A DNA stretch of 43,305 nt from Baaleninema simplex PCC 7105 (GTDB lineage: Bacteria; Cyanobacteriota; Cyanobacteriia; Cyanobacteriales; Geitlerinemataceae), in contig NZ_KB235958.1 in assembly GCF_000332355.1 (NCBI RefSeq), positions 3,582,156 to 3,625,460 of the forward strand, in the 5' to 3' direction. Within the stretch, counting starts at the first letter, position 1; each line of letters starts with the position of its first letter. Shown one piece after another: positions 34,099 to 43,268 of the stretch. The position numbers and the translations under genes were made by a program. A model generated the notes under the pieces. It had not been told where the DNA came from. It did not search any database and saw only the letters and a list, made by a program, of their open reading frames with translations.

Positions 34099-35865
34099 AT
34101 GAAAACGTCAACTGCGATCGAACGAGATTCCAAGAGAACAAGTCGTTTTCAACCCTTCCATCGCCTCACCCGTCACCTGCGATCGCGATGGCGTCGAACT
34201 CTATCTTCTCTCTCCCCCTCTCCCCCTCTCCCCTTCTCCCCTTATCCCCCTCTCCCCCTCTCCCTTTCTCCTCTCTTCGTTAGCCTGCTGTCTCTGTCCC
34301 TAAGTTCCCTTCCCCTTAACGCCGCCGAACGGATTGGCTTTGCGATCGGCCCCATCGAACTCTCGGTTTCCGTCACGGATTTAGAACAGTTTTCAGAAAC
34401 CGGTGAAGTCTCCGACGAACTCGGATTTTACCTGAAGTTTTTCAACGACGAAGAACGAGCGGAATTTCGGACGTTTCTTCAAGAAAAGTACGATATCGAT
34501 CCGGTTCCCGTGGCGCAATTTCTCTATTCGCCAATGGGTGAAAGTCTCTTGGTCTATCTTGGCGAGATGGTTCAAACGCGATCGCGCACCAACGGCGGCC
34601 AGTCGCTTCGGGCCGCCGCGATTCTCTCAGCTAGCGATCCCGACGGGTTTAGCGTGTTGGACGTTCTGCGAAACTATCCCTCTTACGGACTTTGGTTGAA
34701 CGCTCCGAGGATTTTCGAGGTGGCCGACCAAGTTACCAATACCATCGACGCGACCGACATGGCGATCGATCGCGTGACCGAACTCGCCGACCTTCAAACC
34801 GCTTCGTTGGGTAACATCGACTTTAACCAAATGCCCGATTTACGACAACCGGGGTCTTACCGCTATCGTGTCGAAACTCTGCAACTCTACGACGCTTCGC
34901 GCGATCGCACCTTTCCCGTCGATGTCTACATTCCCGAAAATTTCCCCTATCCTCGCATTCCCGTCGCCATTATCTCCCACGGCTTAGGCTCCCATCGCGC
35001 CGCTTTCGCCCATATCGCCCAACAACTGGCGTCTTATGGCTTTGTTGTCGCCGCTCCCGAACATATTGGCAGCAACTACATCCAACAGCAAGACCTTCTC
35101 CGGGGGGCGACGTCCGAGATGTTTGTCGTGGATGAATTTATCGATCGCCCGGCCGATATCAGTTTCGTTCTCGACGAGTTGGAACGACGCAACGACGCGG
35201 AGTTTGACGGACGCCTACAACTCGATCGCGTGGGCGTTATCGGTCACTCCTTCGGCGGCTATACCGCCCTCGCCGTGGCGGGTGCAGTCATCGACTTCGA
35301 GAATCTCGAACGGGACTGTACCTATGGTGTAAACGCGGTGAACGTCTCGTTACTGCTGCAATGTCGCGCCCTCGAACTCCCTCGCCGAGATTACGATTTC
35401 CACGACCCTCGCGTGGGGGCGATCGTCACCGCGAACCCCGTCAACAGCAGTATTTTCGGTGCGAAAGGTCTCGCCAGCGTCAGCGTTCCGGTGTTAATGG
35501 CTGGGGGAACCCTCGATCCCGTTACGCCGCTGGTGTTAGAACAAGAACAGTCCTTTGGCTGGTTGACCGTCACGGATAAGTACTTTGCATTGGTGGCCGG
35601 ACAGTCCCACACCACTGAAATGACCGCACTGACTCACGCTCTGGTTCCCGACGTTCCCGATCTAGTGGAACCGGATGTGGGACTCACGCAAGACTACGCC
35701 CGAGCGATTCCTTTGGCGTTTCTTCAGGTGTATTTACTCGATAACCTCGAGGCTAAAGCCTATTTAACGCCGAATTACAGTCAAGTCATTAGCGAGTCGC
35801 CCTTCGATTTGTATATTCTCCAAGCGTCGATCGGTGCAGACAGCGATCGCGTTTCGCAACGGTAA
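34099..35865 (+). CDS. DUF1400-type alpha/beta hydrolase, exported
   Basis: This protein has 588 residues from the ATG at 34099; earlier in-frame codons give an unlikely basic leader. The signal region is unusual. A C/T-rich repeat (34205-34277) encodes SPSPPLPFSPYPP-like sequence just before the hydrophobic segment ending in NAAE. The DUF1400 domain follows (RIGFAIGPIELSVSVTDLEQF). Then comes an alpha/beta hydrolase with the oxyanion loop ISHGLGSHRAAF, nucleophile Ser in GHSFGGYTALAV, Asp in GGTLDPVTPL and His in AGQSHTTEM. It is probably a periplasmic or outer-layer esterase or lipase of unknown substrate. The gene is divergent from the helicase. Confidence 0.88.
   Translation: MKTSTAIERDSKRTSRFQPFHRLTRHLRSRWRRTLSSLSPSPPLPFSPYPPLPLSLSPLFVSLLSLSLSSLPLNAAERIGFAIGPIELSVSVTDLEQFSETGEVSDELGFYLKFFNDEERAEFRTFLQEKYDIDPVPVAQFLYSPMGESLLVYLGEMVQTRSRTNGGQSLRAAAILSASDPDGFSVLDVLRNYPSYGLWLNAPRIFEVADQVTNTIDATDMAIDRVTELADLQTASLGNIDFNQMPDLRQPGSYRYRVETLQLYDASRDRTFPVDVYIPENFPYPRIPVAIISHGLGSHRAAFAHIAQQLASYGFVVAAPEHIGSNYIQQQDLLRGATSEMFVVDEFIDRPADISFVLDELERRNDAEFDGRLQLDRVGVIGHSFGGYTALAVAGAVIDFENLERDCTYGVNAVNVSLLLQCRALELPRRDYDFHDPRVGAIVTANPVNSSIFGAKGLASVSVPVLMAGGTLDPVTPLVLEQEQSFGWLTVTDKYFALVAGQSHTTEMTALTHALVPDVPDLVEPDVGLTQDYARAIPLAFLQVYLLDNLEAKAYLTPNYSQVISESPFDLYILQASIGADSDRVSQR
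34205..34277. repeat. C/T-rich simple repeat inside a coding region
   Basis: A run of CTCTCCCC-like units continues for about 70 bases. Similar tracts are intergenic at 8216-8240 and, on the opposite strand, near 9290-9310. Here the tract is translated as a Pro/Ser/Leu stretch. Confidence 0.85.
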
Positions 35866-36125
35866 GATATTACAGCGTTTCCGACCTGGGTGTGTAGGGT
35901 AAATGTCTGTAGCCGTTATCTGGAAAGGAATGCAAGCGATCGGGAGTTACGTATCTACATCATTTGTAGGGTGGGCAATGCTCACCGACCTCTCCATTTA
36001 GCCTGAACCGCGAGAATCCTACGTTTCTAATCTCCGATTGAAGCGTAGATGAATCGCGGCGGTAAGGTTGCGGGCAAGCCGTTCGATCTGTTATGCTGCC
36101 CTTAGTGCAAAGCTAGCTGCCTCTA
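35866..36125. other. Spacer with inverted repeat, left flank of a TnpB element
   Basis: This spacer contains GTAGGGTGGGCAATGCTCACC near 35970, a partly palindromic sequence resembling a common cyanobacterial intergenic repeat. The left end of the TnpB element probably lies within 36050-36125, but I cannot place it exactly. No gene is seen. Confidence 0.4.
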
Positions 36126-37328
36126 ATGAAAGTCGTCAAGCTGAGAATTTATCCCACGAAAGAGCAGGAAGTCGCCCTGGCAAAAGCCTTTGGCTGCTGC
36201 CGTTTCGTGTGGAATCGTTCTCTGCAACTGACAACCGAAGCGTACCGCCAAACGGGGAAAGGCATCTCTGGGATGGAACTCAAGAAAATGCTTCCGCAAT
36301 GGAAGCGAGAGCTTGAGTGGCTTGGAGAAACCTATTCTCAATGTCTACAAAGTTCGGTACTCAACCTCTCGAGAGCCTTCGTTAACTTCTTTGAGGGACG
36401 CGCTCGATATCCACGATTTAAAAGTAAGCACAAACGGCAATCCCTTCAATACCCACAAAACGTCAAACTCGAAGGCGATAAGTTGCACCTTCCCAAGATT
36501 GGAGAAGTGTACTGTCGCGTTCATCGTTGGTTTGAAGGGCAAATCAAAACCGTAACCGTCAGTCGCCATCCTGACGGTCGTTATCATGTTTCAATCCTTA
36601 TCGACGACGGTTCGGAAAAACCCGAACCCAATGCCGACGGCAAAGCCATTGGCATCGATATGGGATTGAAGCATTTTGCGGTGACTTCTGATGGTGAAAA
36701 ATACAACAATCCCCGTCACCTCAAAAAGCACGAGCGCAACCTAAAACGTAAACAGCGCAAGCTTTCGAGGAAACAGAAGGGGTCGAATTCCCGTCAAAAA
36801 GCCAGACGGTTGGTGGCGCGAGTTCACAATAAAATTGCTAACTCCAGAGCGGATTTTCTCCACAAGCTATCCCGCAAGATAGTTAACGAAAACCAAGTGA
36901 TTGTGGTAGAGAATCTCGCGGTGAAGAACATGATCGAGAACCACAGCCTTGCCAAAGCGATTAGCGATGTGGGCTGGGGAATGTTTTCGACCCGGCTCAA
37001 ATACAAGGCAGAGGGGGAAGGGAAGGTTTATCTAGAAGTGGATCGATTCTTCCCCAGTACTCACCTTTGCTCTGAAACGCTGTTGCCGCTCCCCAAGATG
37101 GGACTCGACGTGCGATCGTTTGAATGCCCCCATTGTGGGCGAGTCCACGACCGGGACATCAATGCGGCAATCAACATCAAGAATGAAGGCTTGCGGATAT
37201 GGGCCTCGGGAACCGGGGCTTCTGCCAGTGGAGGGAATGTAAGGCCAAAGGGAGGTCGGATTCGTTCGATGCTTCCCGAGGCAATTCCCAGTGAATCTGG
37301 AAGCCACTCATCAATCGCCTCGCGATGA
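36126..37328 (+). CDS. tnpB: TnpB-type RNA-guided nuclease (second solo copy)
   Basis: This 400-residue TnpB is only distantly related to the other two. The N-terminal wedge region starts MKVVKLRIYPTKEQEVALAK with the CCRFVWNRSL helix. The RuvC residues are Asp178 (GIDMGLKHFAVTSDG), Glu262 (VIVVENLAVKNM) and Asp344 (HDRDINAAINI). The second zinc knuckle CPHC is present at 334-337, but the first reads CSETL, so only Cys315 remains of the expected CxxC. This may be a subfamily trait or a lesion. No tnpA is present. A perfect 10-bp stem-loop (37304-37335) overlaps the stop and fits the right-end hairpin of an IS605-type element. Confidence 0.9.
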   Translation: MKVVKLRIYPTKEQEVALAKAFGCCRFVWNRSLQLTTEAYRQTGKGISGMELKKMLPQWKRELEWLGETYSQCLQSSVLNLSRAFVNFFEGRARYPRFKSKHKRQSLQYPQNVKLEGDKLHLPKIGEVYCRVHRWFEGQIKTVTVSRHPDGRYHVSILIDDGSEKPEPNADGKAIGIDMGLKHFAVTSDGEKYNNPRHLKKHERNLKRKQRKLSRKQKGSNSRQKARRLVARVHNKIANSRADFLHKLSRKIVNENQVIVVENLAVKNMIENHSLAKAISDVGWGMFSTRLKYKAEGEGKVYLEVDRFFPSTHLCSETLLPLPKMGLDVRSFECPHCGRVHDRDINAAINIKNEGLRIWASGTGASASGGNVRPKGGRIRSMLPEAIPSESGSHSSIASR

Positions 37329-37335
37329 TGAGTGG
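37304..37335. repeat. Right-end hairpin of the solo TnpB element
   Basis: CCACTCATCA and TGATGAGTGG form a perfect 10-bp stem with a 12-base loop, spanning the tnpB stop codon. It is the likely end recognised in transposition and the end of the guide-RNA scaffold, with the guide starting just after it. Confidence 0.7.
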
Positions 37336-37430
37336 TAGTTCACTGTAATTTCGGTTGAACTGCGTAAGTCCTAGCGATTTGAGCCTTCTTTTTATACAGT
37401 GATATCGAAAATTCTTAATCTGTAAAAAAA

Positions 37431-38111
37431 TCAGCAATTTCTTGCAGAGTTTGGTTCTAATTCTCGAGCGAAATTCACGTGTTCTTCCGTCTCCAAACCC
37501 AACTCCAAAACTCGCCGAATTTCTCGAAGATCCCCCGCCAAAAGAGCGTCTACCGACAACCACAAACCGGGAAATACTCGACTTTGAAGAATCCCGTCTT
37601 CGTCCGGTTCTAACGTCACGTATTCCCCCGCTTGCCATTGAAACCAATCAAACTGGCGATCGAACACTTGCCAAATTAAATATTCCTGTACTTCGTTGCG
37701 ACGATAAACTCGTAACTTTTCTCGTAAATCGTAAGAGGCGCTACTACTGGCAATTTCAACAATGAGTTCCGGCGCGCCTTCAATATAATTATCTGGACTT
37801 ACCGTCGATCGCCCGTTTCTTTCAAGTCTCAACAACGCATCCGGTTGCGGTTCGTTTTCGCGATCGAGGCGTACTGTTGTATTATCTGCCACGCAAACGC
37901 CAGGTGTTTCGCTGGCATACTCGAACAGCCATCCCATAATATGAGCGTGAGGTTGGCCGTGATTCAGCCGTACTGGAGAACCCATATACACGACTCCTTC
38001 AATCAATTCTGCTTTTTTGAGATTCGGCATGGCATCGTAGCGTCGCTCGAATTCTTCCCGCGTCAAGCGATCGCCGTTCTCCAGCGGTAAAACGATTTCC
38101 CGAGTTTGCAT
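37431..38111 (-). CDS. Uma2-family (DUF820) nuclease-like protein, second copy
   Basis: This 226-residue member of the Uma2 family differs from the copy at 1701-2312. The N-terminal RLTREEFERRYDAMPNLKKAELIEGVVYMGSPVR leads to the PD motif in EPQPDALLRL. The ELIVEIASSSASYDLREKLRVYRRNEVQEYLIWQV core carries the active-site Glu and Lys. A C-terminal helical tail ends in NSARNC. It starts at the ATG at 38111. Its role is unknown, as for most Uma2 proteins. The gene lies between the TnpB element and the polysaccharide genes, opposite to both. Confidence 0.87.
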   Translation of the reverse strand: MQTREIVLPLENGDRLTREEFERRYDAMPNLKKAELIEGVVYMGSPVRLNHGQPHAHIMGWLFEYASETPGVCVADNTTVRLDRENEPQPDALLRLERNGRSTVSPDNYIEGAPELIVEIASSSASYDLREKLRVYRRNEVQEYLIWQVFDRQFDWFQWQAGEYVTLEPDEDGILQSRVFPGLWLSVDALLAGDLREIRRVLELGLETEEHVNFARELEPNSARNC

Positions 38112-38325
38112 TGGCTCTTCGCTCCTGTCGCACTGCTTCTATATTATCTTCGCCACAGTTGACAGGGTGGCAAAAGTATGAGTCGGCAGATCGCCCCCAC
38201 GACGAACTTTTCCCGGTACGAAATCGTCCCACTTCCCAGGTGGCGCGATCGCCACGCGATCGCCTAAGCCTATAATGTGAACGCGATCGCACCGCTAACC
38301 CGTCGTTTTACTCAATTTCCTCACG

Positions 38326-39399
38326 ATGAAAGCACTGATTCTCTCCGGTGGAAAAGGAACCCGACTTCGCCCGCTAACCTATACAGGGGCGAAACAACTG
38401 GTTCCCGTCGCCAACAAACCGATTCTCTGGTACGGAATTGAAGGAATCGTCGCCGCTGGAATCACCGATATCGGTATTGTTATCAGCCCCGAAACTGGAG
38501 AAGAAGTCAAAAACCTGACGGGAAACGGCGATCGCTTCGGCGCGAGCATCACCTACATTCTGCAAGAAGAACCCGCCGGACTCGCCCATGCGGTAAAAAT
38601 CGCGCAACCGTTCCTCGGCGATTCCCCCTTCATTATGTATTTGGGCGATAACCTCATTCAAAACGACTTGACGCCGTTTCTCCACGACTTCAAAACCCAT
38701 CACCTCGACGCCTTGATTCTGCTGCGCCCCGTCGAGAACCCCACCGCTTTCGGTGTGGCGAAAGTAGACGAGTCCGGGCGCGTGTTGCAACTGGTGGAAA
38801 AACCGCAAGTTCCGCCGTCGAACTTAGCACTGGTGGGAATTTATTACTTTTCCCCCAACGTTCACGAGGCGATCGCACAAATTCAACCGTCAGCCCGAGG
38901 CGAGTTAGAAATTACCGACGCCATTCAAAACCTGATCGATCGCGCGCAACCCGTCGAATCTCGCATTCTCGACGGATGGTGGTTAGATACCGGGAAAAAA
39001 GACGACCTCCTCAGCGCCAACCAAATTATCCTCGATAGCGACGTCCGAACCGAGATTTACGGCGCACTCGACGAAAGCAGCCAAGCGATCGGACGGGTGA
39101 AAATCGGGCGGGGAACCACCGTTAAAAACTCCTCAATTCGCGGCCCTGTGGTCATTGGCGAAAACTGTCACCTGGAAAACTGCTTTATCGGCCCCTACAG
39201 CAGCATCGCCGACAACGTGCGCTTGATCGACGTGGATCTCGAACACAGTGTAATCTTGCAAGAGGCGAAAATCGAAGGTATTCACCAACGCATCGTCGAT
39301 AGCTTGATCGGTCGTCGCGCCCACCTCGGCGCCGCCCGTCCTCGTCCGAAAGCCTTGCGGTTTATGGTCGGCGATGACTGTCAGATCGAGTTAGCTTAA
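38326..39399 (+). CDS. rfbA: Glucose-1-phosphate thymidylyltransferase, long form (RmlA/RfbA)
   Basis: This 357-residue nucleotidyltransferase makes dTDP-glucose from glucose-1-phosphate and dTTP, the first step towards dTDP-rhamnose and related surface sugars. The catalytic signature is at the N-terminus (ILSGGKGTRLRPLTYTGAKQLVPVANKPI), followed by FIMYLGDNLIQ with the metal-binding Asp, GVAKVDESGRV and the EKP motif. After residue 245 a left-handed beta-helix domain follows (IGRGTTVKNSSIRGPVVIGENC), which defines the long form. It begins the surface-glycan group that continues to 42056. Confidence 0.93.
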   Translation: MKALILSGGKGTRLRPLTYTGAKQLVPVANKPILWYGIEGIVAAGITDIGIVISPETGEEVKNLTGNGDRFGASITYILQEEPAGLAHAVKIAQPFLGDSPFIMYLGDNLIQNDLTPFLHDFKTHHLDALILLRPVENPTAFGVAKVDESGRVLQLVEKPQVPPSNLALVGIYYFSPNVHEAIAQIQPSARGELEITDAIQNLIDRAQPVESRILDGWWLDTGKKDDLLSANQIILDSDVRTEIYGALDESSQAIGRVKIGRGTTVKNSSIRGPVVIGENCHLENCFIGPYSSIADNVRLIDVDLEHSVILQEAKIEGIHQRIVDSLIGRRAHLGAARPRPKALRFMVGDDCQIELA

Positions 39400-39429
39400 T
39401 CGGTAAGTTGAAACGGGGATTACGGAACT

Positions 39430-39924
39430 GTGGATAACGCGAAAATTCTGCGCCAAGTGCGTCAAAGCCTCTCGGCGGAAATCGGAATCGAGGACGCCCC
39501 CGCACCGATGGGGGAGTCGGTGGAGACGCTGCGAGACGGTGAAGAGGAAGATTTGCGATTGATGCAGCGCGGGGCGGATATTTACAACGTTCCCCTCGCC
39601 CCGTTGAATCGCTTGGGGCGCGTGTTGGGAAAGGTGCGGAAAATCGGTCGTAAGGTTCTCAAACCGATTTTGATGCGTCAGGTGGCGTACAACGGTGCGA
39701 ACGCGCGAGTTGCAGAGGTGTTGCTCGATCGCGTTGCTGAATGTCGTCGAGAGATCGATCGCCTCTCTCAACGACTCGACAGTCTCGAATCCCCAGACGA
39801 AAAGGATTACGACGCCGCGATCGACAACTTGCAACAGCAGATCGATCGCATTCAAGCCACCCAACATCAGCACAAACGCGCGATCGAACGGTTGATCCGC
39901 GAACGCCAGCAAACCACACCATGA
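39430..39924 (+). CDS. Coiled-coil protein linked to a glycosyltransferase
   Basis: This 164-residue protein starts at a GTG at 39430. The N-terminal half is mixed (LRQVRQSLSAEIGIEDAPA, RGADIYNVPLAPLNRLGRVLGKV) with a basic amphipathic helix (KVRKIGRKVLKPILMRQ). The C-terminal half is a long heptad-patterned coiled coil (RVAECRREIDRLSQRLDSLE, AIDNLQQQIDRIQ). Its TGA overlaps the ATG of the next gene (ATGA), so the two are translated together. I recognise no catalytic domain. It may scaffold or anchor the glycosyltransferase. Confidence 0.75.
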   Translation: MDNAKILRQVRQSLSAEIGIEDAPAPMGESVETLRDGEEEDLRLMQRGADIYNVPLAPLNRLGRVLGKVRKIGRKVLKPILMRQVAYNGANARVAEVLLDRVAECRREIDRLSQRLDSLESPDEKDYDAAIDNLQQQIDRIQATQHQHKRAIERLIRERQQTTP

Positions 39925-42056
39925 CGAATGCTCTCCCGTTTTGTTCGTTTGTCGTCGTCAATTACAACGGCTTGCGCCATCTCCGAGGCTGTTTCGAGGC
40001 GGTGCAAGCCTCAAACTACCCGAGCGATCGCATTGAAATTATCGCCGTTGATAACGGGTCGAAAGACGGGTCGATCGAGTATATCAACCGTACCTTTCCC
40101 CAAGTCCGCACCCTCGTCAACAGCAGCAACAATTTCGCAGCCGCCCTCAACTTAGGCGTCGAACTCTCTCAAGGAGAATACGTGGCGTTTCTCAACAACG
40201 ACGCCCGAATTCACCCGGACTGGTTGCGTCACCTCGTCGAATACCTGGAAGACCACTTTCGCGTAGGTGCAGCGGCGGGGAAAATCCGCTTTCCCGACGG
40301 ACGCATCAACAGCGTCGGTCATCGACGACTTCCCGATTTCTACTGGGAAGATATCGGATTCGGAGAACCGGACGAGGGACAGTTCGACAAACCGATGGAA
40401 GTCGAGGGGTTGTGCTGGGCGGCGACGCTGTTTCGTCGTGAATGTTTAGACCACGTGGGCCCCGTAGACGAAGAGTTCGTCATGTATTTCGAGGATGTAG
40501 AATACTCGAAACGCTGTTACGAAGAGGGGTGGCCGCTGCATTACGTCCCTTACGCCCTCGTCGAACACGAGGTGGGAGGGTCGAGTGCTGGAACTGGCTT
40601 AACCGCCTATTTCTGCAACCGCAATCGCTTTTTATACCTCGCCAAACACGAACCTCAAGAACTCCTTCACGGCGTTCAGACTTCGGTATTTTGGATCGAA
40701 AAACACTACAGTTTACTCTACGATACGCTGCTAGTGACGTTTAAAAAACTGATCGAATCCCATCCTGAAAAAACTGTTAACGCCGTTCTTCCCCAACTGT
40801 GTCAGCGGTTATCGCCAGTTTACGGCGCGCGGGATATCGATAAGCTTTTAGCGCGAGTCGAGGTGATTCTCGGCTATCGCAAACCTTCGATCGCGATTTA
40901 CGATCCGGCCTTGCATTTCATCGGCGGCGGACAGCGATATTTAGCCACTCTCGCCTCGATTTTACAAGATCGATTTGACATTACGTTTATCGGCAACCGT
41001 CCGGTGGCGATCGCACAACTCGAATCCTGGTACGGGTTAAATTTATCTCAATGTTCCGTCAAAATTATCCCGTTACCGTTTTTTGAAAAGCGAGGCGCTC
41101 GTCACATCGATGCAACTTGGGTGACGGCAGATCGAAAAAATCCCTTCGATGCGATCGCCAAAGAAAGCCAACATTACGACATTTTTCTCAACGCCAACCA
41201 ACTTACCAAAGTTACGCCGCTCTCGCCGATTTCTGTCTTTTTCTGTCACTTCCCCGACAGTTATCGCACGGCATATTTCGCAGTCGATCGCTATACGTTT
41301 ATCGTTGTAAATAGTAATTATACCACAAAATGGCTTCAAAAACGCTGGCGTCTCAATCCCAGTATTTTAATTTATCCGCCTGTAGAAATGGAGGGAGAAA
41401 AACGAGAAAAAGAGAATATTATTTTAGCAGTCGGACGCTTTGAAGAAGGCGGAACCAAGAAACAACTCGAACTCATTGAAGCCTTCGATCGCATTTGTCG
41501 AGAAAATCCCGAAATTCACCAAACCTGGAAACTCATCCTAGTCGGTGGAAGTCGCCCCAAAAACGGCTATCTTCAACAGGTTGAAAAACAGCTCGAAACC
41601 GTTTCAGGCATCGTAGAACTGCACGTCAACGCCGAACTGGACGAACTCAAATCGCTCTATGCTAAAGCGAAAATATTTTGGCATTTAAGCGGTTTGCACG
41701 AATTCGATCCCGAAAGATTCGAGCATTTCGGAATGGCGACAGTAGAAGCCATGCAAAATTATTGCGTTCCCGTGGTGTTTAACGGTGGCGGACAGCGAGA
41801 AATTATCGAATCGGGAAAATCGGGGTTTTTAATCGATTCGATCGAGCAACTCTGCGCGCGGACTCGTCAACTGATACACCAGCCGGAGTTATTAGAAACT
41901 CTAAGTCAAAACGCACGCGATCGTAGTCGTAAATTCGGGCGAGAACCCTTTGAAAATAAAATAAAAAACTTCTTCGATATTCTGTATCAAGAATACGCCA
42001 CCTTAAAACTTCCCGATCCGGCCGAAATTGCTAAATCTGGAGTGATGAGAGACTGA
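39921..42056 (+). CDS. Bifunctional GT2-GT4 fusion glycosyltransferase
   Basis: This protein has 711 residues from the ATG at 39921, which overlaps the previous stop. Residues 1-280 form a GT2 (rhamnosyltransferase-like) domain with FVVVNYNGLRHLRGC, AVDNGSKDGSIEYI, the metal-binding region FLNNDARIHPDW, and the acceptor-site blocks GLCWAATLFRRECLDHVGPVDE and YFEDVEYSKRCYEEGW. Residues about 340-711 form a GT-B, GT4-like domain with GGGQRYLATLAS, an NLS-like FCHFPDSYRTAYF region, VGRFEEGGTKKQLELIEAF, and FEHFGMATVEAMQNYCVPVVF with the Glu pair. Two different transferases in one chain suggest successive sugar additions in O-antigen or exopolysaccharide synthesis, consistent with rfbA upstream. 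Confidence 0.92.
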   Translation: MTNALPFCSFVVVNYNGLRHLRGCFEAVQASNYPSDRIEIIAVDNGSKDGSIEYINRTFPQVRTLVNSSNNFAAALNLGVELSQGEYVAFLNNDARIHPDWLRHLVEYLEDHFRVGAAAGKIRFPDGRINSVGHRRLPDFYWEDIGFGEPDEGQFDKPMEVEGLCWAATLFRRECLDHVGPVDEEFVMYFEDVEYSKRCYEEGWPLHYVPYALVEHEVGGSSAGTGLTAYFCNRNRFLYLAKHEPQELLHGVQTSVFWIEKHYSLLYDTLLVTFKKLIESHPEKTVNAVLPQLCQRLSPVYGARDIDKLLARVEVILGYRKPSIAIYDPALHFIGGGQRYLATLASILQDRFDITFIGNRPVAIAQLESWYGLNLSQCSVKIIPLPFFEKRGARHIDATWVTADRKNPFDAIAKESQHYDIFLNANQLTKVTPLSPISVFFCHFPDSYRTAYFAVDRYTFIVVNSNYTTKWLQKRWRLNPSILIYPPVEMEGEKREKENIILAVGRFEEGGTKKQLELIEAFDRICRENPEIHQTWKLILVGGSRPKNGYLQQVEKQLETVSGIVELHVNAELDELKSLYAKAKIFWHLSGLHEFDPERFEHFGMATVEAMQNYCVPVVFNGGGQREIIESGKSGFLIDSIEQLCARTRQLIHQPELLETLSQNARDRSRKFGREPFENKIKNFFDILYQEYATLKLPDPAEIAKSGVMRD

Positions 42057-42094
42057 AAATCTTTTTAGATAAGGATGGAGGATGAGATTAGAAG

Positions 42095-43268
42095 GGGAGC
42101 ATCTAGTTAAGGCAATGAGTAGAAATACGCATTGACAGAGGTTCGAGAATAGAGAGGAAAGCATTCCCCAGTCGTCAATGACCCCAGAAGAACGTCAAAA
42201 ACTCAAACAAGCTGCCGAGACGATCGCCGATATCCTGTACCAAAATACCCCTAAAGAGAAAGTCCAAGACTTCGAGAGCATCGAGCTGAGCCTGCGCGAC
42301 CACTGGCTCGAAACCCTTGGCCCGGAACTGGCCCTATTTTTTTGCCCAAAGCAGCCAGACTCGTAGCGGACGAGAACGAAAAATTCGCAGCTGTATTGGA
42401 GAAGTCTCCCTAACCAGTAATCAAGCCAAACGCTTAAAGGTTAAGCCCCGCACACGAGTGAGTCCTCATCTAGAACGTTGTTCGTTGCTCCTTTGTGCCA
42501 ACGAATCCTTCGCTAACGCTGAAGTCGATATCGAAGTCCTGACTGGGGTCAAGGTTTCTCACGGCACTCAGCATCGCCAAGCCCGCCAAAACGCACTGTC
42601 ATTGAGCCAAAGCCAAGACTCGGTGAGGGAAATGAGTGTTGATGGTGGCAAGGTGCGACTACGCACCCCTAAAGGACAAGAAAGTCTCTGGCGCGACTAC
42701 AAAGCCATTGCTCTACACGGACAGGTTTGTGCCGCCGTCTTTCAAGACAACGCTCAATTGGCCGACTGGGTACGCCAACAGCCAAGGGCTGAGTCGGTGA
42801 GTGTCGTGGCCGACGGTCATCCCGGTGTCTGGAATTTGGCTCGTGATTGCCTCAAGGAATCCCAACGCCAGGAAATCCTCGACTGGTATCACTTGATAGA
42901 AAATCTGCATCGGGTTGGGGGTTCAAACCAACGTTTAGAAGCGGTACGAGAGCATTTGTGGCAGGGTGAGGTCGAAGCCGCGGGGGCCGAGTTCGGCCAG
43001 TGGCGTACTCCAGAAGTGGTCAACTTCCTCAACTATATAGAGCGCCATTCTCATCGCTTACCGAATTATGCCCAACGCCAGGAAAACGGCCAGGTCATTG
43101 GTTCGGGGGAAGTTGAATCGACTATTAAACGCATTGGTTTGAGAATGAAGATTTCCGGAGCGCAGTGGAATCGAGAGAATGTCAATCCCATGTTGCGTTT
43201 ACGCTGTGCTTATCTCAATCGCGAGTTGGCTTAAGTATTTTTACTCATTACTTAAAATAGATGCTCCC
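42095..43268 (+). mobile_element. ISKra4-family insertion sequence, about 1174 bp
   Basis: The terminal inverted repeats match over about 34 positions. The left end begins GGGAGCATCTAGTTAAGG. The reverse complement of the right end begins GGGAGCATCTATTTTAAG, and both continue to AATGAGTA-AAATAC-like sequence. I could not identify a target duplication. The element fills the end of the window. Confidence 0.85.
42178..43234 (+). CDS. ISKra4-family transposase, two frames joined at a T7 run
   Basis: The 5' frame (42178-42366, ATG start) encodes TPEERQKLKQAAETIADILYQ and ends 62 residues in. The main frame, shifted by +1, continues with TRSGRERKIRSCIGEV, LLLCANESFANAEVDIEVLTGVKVSHGT, the first Asp in MSVDGGKVRLRT, the second in VVADGHPGVWNLARD, and the Glu block VIGSGEVESTIKRIGLRMKISGAQW. 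Alignment continuity requires the change of frame around CTATTTTTTTGCCC, where T7 lies at 42337-42343. Skipping one T, in transcription or translation, joins the halves as FFxQKSQTRSGRE-like sequence. Since all catalytic parts are intact, programmed slippage is more likely than decay. Confidence 0.83.
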
